From Gammaproteobacteria bacterium (GTDB lineage: Bacteria > Pseudomonadota > Gammaproteobacteria > Pseudomonadales > Pseudohongiellaceae), in assembly GCA_018661465.1 (NCBI GenBank), contig JABJIC010000032.1, positions 56,297 through 120,296 on the forward strand: DNA of 64,000 bases, given 5' to 3'. The position numbers were made by a program, and so were the translations under genes. Below the pieces are notes generated by a model. The model was not told the DNA's origin. It searched no databases and saw only the letters and a list, made by a program, of their open reading frames with translations. Shown here one piece after another: positions 9,001-17,510 of this stretch. Within the stretch, counting starts at the first letter, position 1. The number at the start of each line of letters is the position of its first letter.

Positions 9001-9900
9001 TTGGTCATAGCAATGGGTAAGAACAGGCATTCATCGTCGATTTTCTCGGCACCCATCTGTCCGCGGGCGCGTTGGCTTGCCTCATTTTTACTGATTATTC
9101 TTCCTATTTTGAGTTTTGCTCAGCCGCCGTCTCGGGGGCCCGGAATAACTCCAGTTAAATCTCTAGGCGCAGTTCAATATGTTGAAGTGAACGCGCCGAG
9201 TGAATCGAGCCCTGCCAAGCAGCTTATAGTTTTCGTTCACGGCACGCCGGGTTCTCTCTCCACCTTCAATCGCTATCTTAATGATCCTGTTATGCGGGAA
9301 AACTTCCACATGATTTCGGTTACCCGCCCCGGCTGGATTAATGATGAGGATGAAAAGGTTCCTTCATTGACGGAGCAGGCCGCAGCGTTAGAACCTTTTT
9401 TGAGGATGGATAAATCTGGCAAGGGGGCAATTCTCTTTGCTCACTCCTATGGCGGACCGGTAATAGCCCGAACGGCTATGGATTATTCTGAACTGATTTC
9501 GGGCTTGGTCTTCGTTGCAACCACAGGAGATCCTGCGCTTAGTGGTCCGCGCTGGTATAACCGCTTTGCTGTAATCTTGCCTCGCTTTATTCTCGGTGCC
9601 AGTCTGAAGGGTGCCAATGCGGAGATCATGCCGCTAAGACCACAGCTCGAAGAAATGCGTCCCCGCTGGAAAGATCTGACAATGCCGGTACTAATCGTAC
9701 AGGGAGATGAGGATCGTCTGGTAAATCCTGATAACGCTTTGTTTATGGAGAAGATGCTTGTTAACTCGGAAGTCACCTATCTACATCGAGTGGGCCTTGG
9801 CCATTTTGTATTGTGGGAGGAGGCTGACCTGATTAGGGATACTTTACTCAGCAAGTTTCAGGGAAGAGACTACAAGATCGAAGAATTATTAACCGACTGA
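9001..9900 (+). CDS. Exported alpha/beta hydrolase
   Basis: This is an alpha/beta-hydrolase-fold enzyme. A hydrophobic export signal (WLASFLLIILPILSFAQ) spans about residues 21-41. The oxyanion region is VFVHGTPGS, the nucleophile elbow is FAHSYGG (Ser), the acid is in VQGDEDRLVNP and the His is in GLGHFVLW, so the triad is complete. The start is TTG at 9001 with an AGG-like site, or ATG at 9013 without a clear one. The substrate is unknown. It diverges from xseB with about 290 bases between their preferred starts. Confidence 0.82.
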   Translation: MVIAMGKNRHSSSIFSAPICPRARWLASFLLIILPILSFAQPPSRGPGITPVKSLGAVQYVEVNAPSESSPAKQLIVFVHGTPGSLSTFNRYLNDPVMRENFHMISVTRPGWINDEDEKVPSLTEQAAALEPFLRMDKSGKGAILFAHSYGGPVIARTAMDYSELISGLVFVATTGDPALSGPRWYNRFAVILPRFILGASLKGANAEIMPLRPQLEEMRPRWKDLTMPVLIVQGDEDRLVNPDNALFMEKMLVNSEVTYLHRVGLGHFVLWEEADLIRDTLLSKFQGRDYKIEELLTD

Positions 9901-10041
9901 TTAACTCAGGAATAGATTGACCAACTGAGAGTGGGCTATTACTCTAGGCTTCCCGTAGGCTAAGCACTTTGGCGCTAATTACGTTTCTCATTATTACTTT
10001 CATAAGACAGCCGGCCTGAGTATGGCGGCGACAGGAATTTC

Positions 10042-10848
10042 ATGCAGGATCTGAGTCAAGAACAAGAAGCACAATCTCGCCCAACTTACCTTCCTCAGGA
10101 TTGGCGAATTTTATATGGCCTGATCCTCACTATCGTTTGGTTCATCTTTCTGGCTATTTATATCTCTAAAAATGTAGGTATAAGCAATTTCATGGATCTG
10201 TCTATTGAAGAGATGGGTACTTTTCTCGAGGGTGCTTTTGCCTTTCTTGCGTTCCTCTGGTTAGTGATAGGTTTATTTATTCAGCAGTCCGTGTTGGCAC
10301 AAAACAATGAAGAGCTGCGGCTTAACAATCTTCATTCACATAAGCAGACTCAGGCGATCGCAGCGACAGAGTTGAATGCCAGGCAGGAAACCTTCTTCAA
10401 GATTGCCGAAAGTACCAGGCGCCAATTGGGAGCCATAGCAGGTATGTTGTTTATTTCCAGCCAGGGAACAGTCGGCAATGGTTCTTTTTCCGAGGAGGAA
10501 GTAGCTGAAGTGTGGAATCAGATGGCCGGCGGAGATCTTGAGGTATTTTCTCGATTGTTTCTCACCATGCCGCCTTCGGAGAACAATTTTGAAGATCTAT
10601 TTTATGGAACTGAGATCCGCAAGCGTCACTCAGAAAGTTTTCTAGTGGGCTTTGACAGATTGGTCGCTCTCTCAAAGGACTGTGATTCAGACAATATAAT
10701 TCTAGACTCTATTCTGTTTTCTGCTCACGGAATGCTTAGTAGCCGTATGCGAGAACTTCACCCGGAAATTAAGTTTGAAACTCTTCAGGGTACTGATTCC
10801 GCTATTTACCTGGAGAAAATTGTTAGTGCTCAGTCGAAATCCGCTTAA
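10042..10848 (+). CDS. Two-helix membrane protein of unknown function
   Basis: Function is not recognised. Two membrane segments lie near residues 25-44 (LYGLILTIVWFIFLAIYI) and 60-82 (FLEGAFAFLAFLWLVIGLF), followed by QQSVLAQNNEELRL, a coiled-coil-like stretch, and a mostly helical soluble domain. The second segment and the helix after it recall proteins annotated as putative phage abortive infection proteins, a resemblance from memory only. AGGA lies six bases before the ATG. The MAPEG gene follows 43 bases later. Confidence 0.7.
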   Translation: MQDLSQEQEAQSRPTYLPQDWRILYGLILTIVWFIFLAIYISKNVGISNFMDLSIEEMGTFLEGAFAFLAFLWLVIGLFIQQSVLAQNNEELRLNNLHSHKQTQAIAATELNARQETFFKIAESTRRQLGAIAGMLFISSQGTVGNGSFSEEEVAEVWNQMAGGDLEVFSRLFLTMPPSENNFEDLFYGTEIRKRHSESFLVGFDRLVALSKDCDSDNIILDSILFSAHGMLSSRMRELHPEIKFETLQGTDSAIYLEKIVSAQSKSA

Positions 10849-10891
10849 TCAAAAACTAATCTAATTAATCGTAATACTTTGGGGGAATAAA

Positions 10892-11275
10892 ATGGAATTA
10901 GTAGCAACAGTAATCGTACTCGCTCTTATCGAATATCAGGTGTTTGGAATGTTGGTAGGTAGAGCCAGAGGAAAATATGACGTTAAGGCGCCAGCAGTTA
11001 GCGGCAATGAAGTCTTTGAACGTTATTATCGTGTTCAACAGAATACTGCAGAGCAGTTGATCGTATTTCTTCCCGCCATCACTATTTATGGCTTCTATGG
11101 CAATTCCAATATTGCCGCCGGAGCGGGTCTGGTTTTCATCATCGGAAGAGCCCTTTACTGCCGCAGCTATATTTCTGACCCGGCATCCCGTGGCCCAGGA
11201 TTCCTTATCGGCTTCGTAGCCACCGCCTTCTTGCTTCTAGGCGGGCTCTTTGTTGCCGCTAGAAACTTAATGTAA
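10892..11275 (+). CDS. MAPEG family membrane protein
   Basis: This is a small four-helix membrane protein of the MAPEG family (membrane-associated proteins in eicosanoid and glutathione metabolism). Typical features are FERYYRVQQNTAEQLIVFLPA near residues 45-65, then GRALYCRSYISDPASRGPGF, with hydrophobic segments on both sides. It is 127 aa, the usual length. A strong GGGGGAA precedes the ATG. Bacterial members are often glutathione transferase-like, but the substrate here is unknown. Confidence 0.88.
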   Translation: MELVATVIVLALIEYQVFGMLVGRARGKYDVKAPAVSGNEVFERYYRVQQNTAEQLIVFLPAITIYGFYGNSNIAAGAGLVFIIGRALYCRSYISDPASRGPGFLIGFVATAFLLLGGLFVAARNLM

Positions 11276-11305
11276 GAAAACCACTCTAAGAAAAGGCAGG
11301 AGCTA

Positions 11306-11317
11306 TCTCTGCAGAGA
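11306..11317. repeat. Perfect 12-bp palindrome in the MAPEG-oppA gap
   Basis: TCTCTGCAGAGA is a perfect palindrome, nested within outer arms CTAAGA (11285-11290) and TCTTAG (11321-11326). It lies about 75 bases upstream of the oppA start. No T-run follows, so an operator or 5' leader structure is as likely as a terminator. Confidence 0.4.
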
Positions 11318-11389
11318 GTCTCTTAGCGCCGCTTCAACTTGTGATAGCTGTGGCGCTGGAGTATTCTCCGATGAATCAGAGAGGACGCT

Positions 11390-13096
11390 ATGGCAGTTAC
11401 AGATACCCCGATTGACAGTGAAGAAAGCTTTGCCAGATCAGCTGGTAAGCAGCTGGCTATCTATGCGCTCTATGCTCTAGTTCTATTGGCATCACTTATC
11501 TATGTTTTCTCCCTTGTCGCCGGGAGAACAGGTAGTGGAACGAGTGGTGGCGCCGTCGATGTAGCCAACAACAGCGTTACCACCACCTTGAGGCAAGAAC
11601 CTCCCCAGCTCGACGCAGGCAGATCCACCGATGCCTCAAGCTTTGTGGTTCTTGCTCATGTCATGGAAGGCCTGTTGGCTTACGATGACAATATGCAGCT
11701 CATTCCAGGTATGGCCGAGCGTTGGGAAGTCCGAGAGGATGGAGCGACTTTCTGGATCAGGGACGAAGCGCTTTGGAGCAATGGTGACTCGGTTACTGCC
11801 CATGATTTTGAATTTGCCTGGAAGCGCGTCGTCGATCCTGACACCGCTTCGGAATATGCTTTCATTCTCTATCCTATTTTAAATGCTGAAGCGATAACTC
11901 AGGGTGAACTGCCTAAGGAAATGCTCGGTGTTCAGGCCGTAGACGATCAAACACTGGAAGTTCAGTTCGCTCAACCTACCCCTTATTTTGACAAGCTCGT
12001 TGCCTTTAATACCTATCTTCCTCTTCAGCAGGAATTTTACGAAAGCACCGACGGCCGCTATGGCGCCGATGCCGAATACATGATCTATAACGGACCTTAT
12101 GTGGTTGAGGAGTGGATTCATGGGGCCAGCATGTTGTGGCGTAAGAATCCGACCTATTGGGGAGACCACAAAGGATTTCTCGACGAGATTAATGCCGCCT
12201 ATATAACTACCGATATAAACGCAAAATTGAATCTGTTTAAAGACGGTCAGATTGCAGAAACTCAGCTATTAGCGCCAATGTTGCCGGAAGCCATGGAGAA
12301 GCGTTGGCAGATCGACCGTGTCATGGATGGCACTGTGTTTTTTCTGGAATTTAATCATCGCGAAGGACGAATCACCGATAACTGGCATTTTCGCCGTGCC
12401 ATGCAATTGGCGCAGAGTTCGGATGAACTGGTTTACAAGGTGTTGAAAGAAGCCGCATATCTGCCGGCGGTGAGTCTGTTCCCGGTATGGATTCAAGGGC
12501 TCAATGATATCTTTCGCACGGAGTATCCGCCGATAGAGCACAAGTTGAATGTGCAATTGGCACGTGAGCACCTGGAAATGGCCAGGCAAGAACTCGGGCT
12601 GGAGGAATTTCCGCCAATCGTGTTTCTGACAGGAGATACACCCATCTCCATACTCTCATCAGAATACTATCAGGAACTCTATAAACAGAATCTTGGTTTA
12701 GAGATTCGAATCGATGTTCAAAATTTCAAACAGCGTCTGGCGAAAATGACTTCAGGCGAGTTTGATGTTGTCGTCGCGGGCTGGGGACCGGATTACGATG
12801 ATCCGCTAACCTTTGGTGATTTTTTTGCTTCATGGAATCTTAATAATCGAGGTCGATATAACAGCCCTGAGATGGATGCTCAGGTGCGTATCGCTCAGGC
12901 TGAGTTGGACCCAAAAAAGCGACTGGATGCGTTTGGAGAAATTCAGCGCATCGTCTATGAAGATGTGACCCTGATTCCTATGTACGAGCGAGGCTGGGCC
13001 TTTGTCGTTGACCCTCGACTAAAAGGGTTTAAGAGGCGATCGGTTGGTCCTGAAGTTGATTTTAATTTCGCATATATCGAGGAAGTTGAAGATTAA
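11390..13096 (+). CDS. oppA: Oligopeptide ABC transporter substrate-binding protein
   Basis: This is a family-5 extracellular solute-binding protein that captures peptides in the periplasm. An N-terminal hydrophobic segment (about residues 24-45) has no lipobox cysteine, so it is probably membrane-anchored rather than released. The domain has LRQEPPQLDAGRSTDASS, VMEGLLAYDDN, the mid-domain YNGPYVVEEW and a late VVAGWGPDYDDPLTF. It is 568 aa. AGAGGA precedes the ATG. It is followed 42 bases later by oppB, the first gene of a full oppABCDF set. Confidence 0.93.
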   Translation: MAVTDTPIDSEESFARSAGKQLAIYALYALVLLASLIYVFSLVAGRTGSGTSGGAVDVANNSVTTTLRQEPPQLDAGRSTDASSFVVLAHVMEGLLAYDDNMQLIPGMAERWEVREDGATFWIRDEALWSNGDSVTAHDFEFAWKRVVDPDTASEYAFILYPILNAEAITQGELPKEMLGVQAVDDQTLEVQFAQPTPYFDKLVAFNTYLPLQQEFYESTDGRYGADAEYMIYNGPYVVEEWIHGASMLWRKNPTYWGDHKGFLDEINAAYITTDINAKLNLFKDGQIAETQLLAPMLPEAMEKRWQIDRVMDGTVFFLEFNHREGRITDNWHFRRAMQLAQSSDELVYKVLKEAAYLPAVSLFPVWIQGLNDIFRTEYPPIEHKLNVQLAREHLEMARQELGLEEFPPIVFLTGDTPISILSSEYYQELYKQNLGLEIRIDVQNFKQRLAKMTSGEFDVVVAGWGPDYDDPLTFGDFFASWNLNNRGRYNSPEMDAQVRIAQAELDPKKRLDAFGEIQRIVYEDVTLIPMYERGWAFVVDPRLKGFKRRSVGPEVDFNFAYIEEVED

Positions 13097-13138
13097 CTCT
13101 CATAATGAACGGATTAAAAGAGCCTGCTTAAGGGCCTG

Positions 13139-14086
13139 GTGACGCGCAGTAATATGTGGATATTTATTCTTAAACGCCTTGTTCAAGGCATTTTTACTGT
13201 CTGGTTTATTGCAACCGCCACTTTTTTTGCCATGCATAACGTGCCAGGTGACCCTCTTCTAAATGATCGTGCTACCACTGAAGCAATTCGAGCCAATCTT
13301 CAAGCAAAATATGGTTTGGATAAGCCGGTAACGACTCAGTATGTAATATATCTTGGTAATTTGGTGCGAGGAGATCTCGGCATTTCCTTTACCCAGGAAA
13401 ACCGAGAAGTAAACGACATCATAAGGGATCATTTTCCGGTGTCGGCCATTCTAGGTATTCTGGCGGTGATCTTTGCCGCTGCAGGTGGTGTACTTTGGGG
13501 TGCGCTGACGGCAATCTATCGAAATCGCTGGCCTGACTATGTGATCATGTTTCTGGTAATACTAGGGATATCGGTTCCCAGTTTCGTTGTTGCTGCAATT
13601 TCTCAGTTGTTACTGGTAAACGTAAACGACCTATTTGGGACTACGGTACTGCCAGTAGCTGGCTGGGGCACGGTACTTCATATGTTGGTTCCTGCCATGG
13701 TTCTCGGTCTCGGCACCATGGCCTATCTAACCCGATTGATGCGATCCTCCATGCTGGAGATCGTTAGTTCGGATTTTGTTCGAACCGCAAAAGCCAAGGG
13801 TGTGCCACCGGCTCGAATCTTTGCCAAGCACCAACTGCGCAACGCTATTTTACCCGTAATCACAGTATTGGGCCCTTCGATTGCCGCCATTACTACTGGT
13901 GGTTTCGTCGTGGAGCTGGTCTTCGCTATCCCGGGCCTCGGTCGATACTTTGTACAAGCTGTTCAGCAGCTGGACTACACGGTGATCATGGGCACCACAG
14001 TTTTTTATGGAGCCTTTCTGGTGTTCATGGTGATTGTGGTTGATGTGCTTTATGGTTTTATCGACCCAAGAGTGAGGATGGAATAG
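13139..14086 (+). CDS. oppB: Oligopeptide ABC transporter permease OppB
   Basis: This is an inner-membrane permease with about six helices (ILKRLVQGIFTVWFIATATFF at the N terminus) and the binding-protein-dependent transport EAA-like loop VRTAKAKGVPPARIFAKHQLRN. The N-terminal MHNVPGDPL is typical of OppB/DppB. It is 315 aa. The GTG start at 13139 has AGGG upstream; an ATG at 13154 lacks one. The stop overlaps the oppC GTG by one base. Confidence 0.94.
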   Translation: MTRSNMWIFILKRLVQGIFTVWFIATATFFAMHNVPGDPLLNDRATTEAIRANLQAKYGLDKPVTTQYVIYLGNLVRGDLGISFTQENREVNDIIRDHFPVSAILGILAVIFAAAGGVLWGALTAIYRNRWPDYVIMFLVILGISVPSFVVAAISQLLLVNVNDLFGTTVLPVAGWGTVLHMLVPAMVLGLGTMAYLTRLMRSSMLEIVSSDFVRTAKAKGVPPARIFAKHQLRNAILPVITVLGPSIAAITTGGFVVELVFAIPGLGRYFVQAVQQLDYTVIMGTTVFYGAFLVFMVIVVDVLYGFIDPRVRME

Positions 14087-15450
14087 TGACTGATCTTTCA
14101 CTCGCTGATTTTCAGCCTCTCGAACCGGGCCAGGAAATTCATGGTATCTCCCGTCCATCACAGTCTTATTGGCAGGATGCTTGGGCGAGACTAAAGGTCA
14201 ACAAGAGAGCATTGGTGTCTCTCTATCTGGTTATTGGCTTATTACTTTTTACTATTGCTGGCCCCTGGGTCTGGACTGTAGATCCGGCACAACAAGACCT
14301 GGATCAGGTGAGCAGGCCGCCGGGAGCCGATAGAAACGCTCTTATAGTTGCTGATTATGCTCCATGGCAAACCGAGGGCTTAAGTTTCGGCGAAGGCTTG
14401 AAGGTTGTTGGTGACCCGACAACTCAGGCAGTGAAGTTAAAATGGGATGCGATTCCGGGAGCAAATGGGCATCGTATCTATAGAAATATTTTCCCCATTG
14501 GCCCCGAGCGATCATACGGGATTCCTCGCGCAGAATTTTTCGATAATCGAGTCGTTACATTTGAAGATCGATTAGATCTCAAGGCACTGACATATTACTA
14601 CGTGTTGGTTCCTCTCGGTCCGCGAGGAGAGCTCCTCGATAACTACGAAGTAATTGAAGTTGATGTGCATCGCGTGACTACGATTGTGGAGGCAGTTGAC
14701 CGGGGATTAATCGAAGAGTCTGCAAATCTTCAAATAGGAGACGAGATTAATCTGGACTGGCATCCCTTTGGAACCGACTATCTAGGCCGCGACTTACTCG
14801 CGCGATTGATGGCTGGAGCTCGGGTTTCTCTCTTTATTGGAATTGGCGCACCATTTCTTTTTGTACTGTTTGGTGTATTTTATGGATCGATAGCAGGCTT
14901 TGTCGGTGGTCGCGTTGATCAGGTGATGATGCGCTTCGCCGATTTCGTAGTGGCACTTCCTTTTCTCCTGTTTATGATCCTGTTTAAAATTTCCTTCGGG
15001 ATAGGGCCCGGAGAGAGCGGGGTCTTTCCCATGCTAGTGGCTCTGGTGGTTCTGATGTGGCCAGCGACGTCGCGGCTGGTGCGGGGTCAGATTCTTCAGA
15101 TACGAGAGCAGGGATACATTCACGCATCACAATTGTTAGGCGCTCCTACTCGTTATCTCATTTTGCGCCACATGATTCCCAATACACTGGGAGTCGTACT
15201 GGTGACAATTACCTTTGCAATACCAAGCGCTATATTTACTGAAGCTTTTCTATCATTCATCGGAATGGGTGTGGCGCCACCGACACCTTCATGGGGATCC
15301 ATGTCCAATGAAGGTATTAAGACCATGCTCACGACTCCTCATGAGTTGATCTTTCCTGCTCTTTTTATCAGCATCACCGTTCTTGCTTTTAATCTTCTCG
15401 GTGATGGATTGCGTGATGCATTGGATGCTCGCATGAGGAATCAGGAATGA
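14086..15450 (+). CDS. oppC: Oligopeptide ABC transporter permease OppC with FN3-like insertion
   Basis: The N-terminal helix (about 44-64) and DPAQQDLDQVSRPPG are standard. The next conserved block, HPFGTDYLGRDLLARL, normally follows within 15-20 residues; here it starts near residue 226. About 145 extra residues (82-225) therefore lie in the first periplasmic loop. Within it, residues about 112-195 look like a fibronectin type III beta-sandwich (VKLKWDAIPGANGHRIYRN ... TYYYVLVP). The permease domain with the EQGYIHASQLLGAP coupling loop is intact. It is 454 aa, against about 300 for normal OppC. The insertion may contact OppA or the cell wall (inference). Confidence 0.92.
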   Translation: MTDLSLADFQPLEPGQEIHGISRPSQSYWQDAWARLKVNKRALVSLYLVIGLLLFTIAGPWVWTVDPAQQDLDQVSRPPGADRNALIVADYAPWQTEGLSFGEGLKVVGDPTTQAVKLKWDAIPGANGHRIYRNIFPIGPERSYGIPRAEFFDNRVVTFEDRLDLKALTYYYVLVPLGPRGELLDNYEVIEVDVHRVTTIVEAVDRGLIEESANLQIGDEINLDWHPFGTDYLGRDLLARLMAGARVSLFIGIGAPFLFVLFGVFYGSIAGFVGGRVDQVMMRFADFVVALPFLLFMILFKISFGIGPGESGVFPMLVALVVLMWPATSRLVRGQILQIREQGYIHASQLLGAPTRYLILRHMIPNTLGVVLVTITFAIPSAIFTEAFLSFIGMGVAPPTPSWGSMSNEGIKTMLTTPHELIFPALFISITVLAFNLLGDGLRDALDARMRNQE

Positions 15451-16487
15451 ATTCGGCTCCAGCTAACAGCAAAGAGCTTCTGCTTGAAGTTAAAGACCTC
15501 GCCGTCGAATTCGATACCTATGGCGGGACCGTTCAGGCAGTTCGTGGTGTTAATTTCTCTGTAGAAGAGGGCAAGACACTAGCCATCGTTGGCGAGTCTG
15601 GTTGCGGTAAGTCAGTAACCGTACAAAGCATGATGGGGCTTATTCCCATGCCTCCGGGCAGAATTACCTCAGGCTCGGCAAGACTTAAGGGTCACGAGAT
15701 TCTGGGTCGAACTATAGTTAATGGTAAAGAGATTCGCGGATCAGAAATCGGAATGATTTTTCAGGATCCTATGACCTCCTTGAACCCTACTATGACTATC
15801 GGTGATCAGATAGCGGAACCTCTTCAGGTTCACCGTGGATACAGTTACAAGAAGGCATTCGCGGAGGCTATTCGGCTGCTGGAGATGAGCAAGATTCCGG
15901 AAGCAGCTAAAAGAGCACGGCAATATCCCTTCGAATTTTCAGGCGGCATGTTACAGCGAGCCATGATCGCAATGGCTATCGCCTGCAAGCCTTCTATTTT
16001 GATTGCTGACGAACCAACAACAGCGCTGGATGTAACTATTCAGGCGCAGATTTTGGATTTACTTCAAGATCTACAAAAAGAAACTGGCATGGCGATTATT
16101 CTCATAACACACGATCTGGGTGTGGTTGCAAGAATGGCCGATGAAGTGGCAGTGATGTATGCCGGAAAGATAGTTGAGCACGGCATGGTCGATGATGTTT
16201 TTTATCGCTCGGCACATCCATATACTCTGGGCCTGAAAGACGCTATGCCAAATAATGATCCTTCTCTTCAGCATGAACTGAAGCCCATAGAGGGTAGTCC
16301 GCCCGATCTGTTTTCACCCCCTCAAGGATGTGGTTACACGGCGCGGTGCCCTTATGCCATGCAGATTTGCTCAAAACAGCAGGGTGAGAATACCTATCTT
16401 ACGGAGCATCATTTTAGTCGTTGTTGGTTACATAACAGCGCGTCTCCAAACAAGCCTGATCAATTGTATTTCAAGGAAGGCGCATAG
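15447..16487 (+). CDS. oppD: Oligopeptide ABC transporter ATPase OppD
   Basis: This ATPase has Walker A GESGCGKS, signature FSGGMLQRAMIA (first position F-S-G-G-M), Walker B ILIADEPTTALD and the switch HDLG. The C-terminal oligopeptide extension contains the Cys-rich CGYTARCPYAMQIC, which in this family can bind an iron-sulfur cluster. It is 346 aa. The start overlaps the oppC stop (ATGA). Confidence 0.95.
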   Translation: MNSAPANSKELLLEVKDLAVEFDTYGGTVQAVRGVNFSVEEGKTLAIVGESGCGKSVTVQSMMGLIPMPPGRITSGSARLKGHEILGRTIVNGKEIRGSEIGMIFQDPMTSLNPTMTIGDQIAEPLQVHRGYSYKKAFAEAIRLLEMSKIPEAAKRARQYPFEFSGGMLQRAMIAMAIACKPSILIADEPTTALDVTIQAQILDLLQDLQKETGMAIILITHDLGVVARMADEVAVMYAGKIVEHGMVDDVFYRSAHPYTLGLKDAMPNNDPSLQHELKPIEGSPPDLFSPPQGCGYTARCPYAMQICSKQQGENTYLTEHHFSRCWLHNSASPNKPDQLYFKEGA

Positions 16488-17446
16488 TGAGCAACCTGCT
16501 TGAGGTCGTTGAACTGACAAAATTTTTTGATATGGGTCGAAATCAACGGGTACATGCCGTCGAAGATGTTTCTCTCACTGTGGCGGAAAAAGAAATCGTC
16601 GGTTTGGTAGGGGAGTCGGGTTCAGGTAAGTCGACCTTTGGCAAGACCGTGCTGGGGCTGCATGATAAAACTTCGGGCCAGGTAAAATTTAGGGGTGAAG
16701 TGCTGCCTCAAAAATATCAACCGAAGGACTATCGTCGTCTGGCCACCAACATGCAGATGATATTTCAGGATCCTTATTCTTCTCTAAACCCAAGAATGAC
16801 AATCGGCGAAATTGTTGGTGAAGGTTTGAAACTTCACGAAAATCCGGGGGCATCGGTAATCAAAGAGAGAGTGGCATTGTGGTTAGAGAAGGTCGGTCTG
16901 CAGCCAGACCATATGTCCCGCTATCCCCATGAGTTCTCGGGTGGTCAGCGGCAGCGCATCGGTATCGCCAGGGCGATGATTCTTGAGCCGGAGTTTGTGG
17001 TGTGCGATGAACCTATCTCGGCACTGGATGTTTCGGTGCAGGCACAGGTAATTAATTTGTTGGGTGAGCTTAAGGAATCCATGGGTCTCACACTACTGTT
17101 TATTGCCCATGATCTTTCGATGGTTAGATATGTCAGTGACCGTATGGCAGTTATGTATCTAGGGTCTCTAGTTGAAGTAGGTAAGTCAGACGAAGTCTAT
17201 TTTGACCCCAAGCATCCATATACAGAAGTGCTGATCGGTTCAAACCCTGAACCAGATCCGAAACTGGAAAGATCCAGACCTTCTACCGCTATTCAGGGAG
17301 AGATTCCTTCACCGGTGAATGTGCCGGCGGGATGTCGCTTTGCCAACCGCTGTCCCAAAGTGATGGATGTCTGCAAGAATGTTACTCCACAGCTCATTCC
17401 TTTGAAGGATGTAGATAGGCAAGTTGCCTGCCATCTTTATCAGTAG
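16487..17446 (+). CDS. oppF: Oligopeptide ABC transporter ATPase OppF
   Basis: This is the second ATPase of the importer. It has Walker A GESGSGKST, signature FSGGQRQRIGIARA, Walker B FVVCDEPISALD and HDLS. The C-terminal CRFANRCPKVMDVC repeats the Cys motif seen in OppD. It is 319 aa. A GTG start overlaps the oppD TAG by one base. It is the last gene of the operon; the next gene is convergent after 64 bases with no clear terminator. Confidence 0.95.
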   Translation: MSNLLEVVELTKFFDMGRNQRVHAVEDVSLTVAEKEIVGLVGESGSGKSTFGKTVLGLHDKTSGQVKFRGEVLPQKYQPKDYRRLATNMQMIFQDPYSSLNPRMTIGEIVGEGLKLHENPGASVIKERVALWLEKVGLQPDHMSRYPHEFSGGQRQRIGIARAMILEPEFVVCDEPISALDVSVQAQVINLLGELKESMGLTLLFIAHDLSMVRYVSDRMAVMYLGSLVEVGKSDEVYFDPKHPYTEVLIGSNPEPDPKLERSRPSTAIQGEIPSPVNVPAGCRFANRCPKVMDVCKNVTPQLIPLKDVDRQVACHLYQ

Positions 17447-17510
17447 ACAGAAAAGGGCTAAGCAGGAAAGGAGTCTTCAGAAAAACGACTAGCCTTATGA
17501 CGTAAGTCAC

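Noticed and set aside
8845..9030. Minus-strand ORF in the xseB-hydrolase gap
   Set aside because: It overlaps the start of the hydrolase gene and the probable promoters, has no ribosome site and no protein-like pattern.
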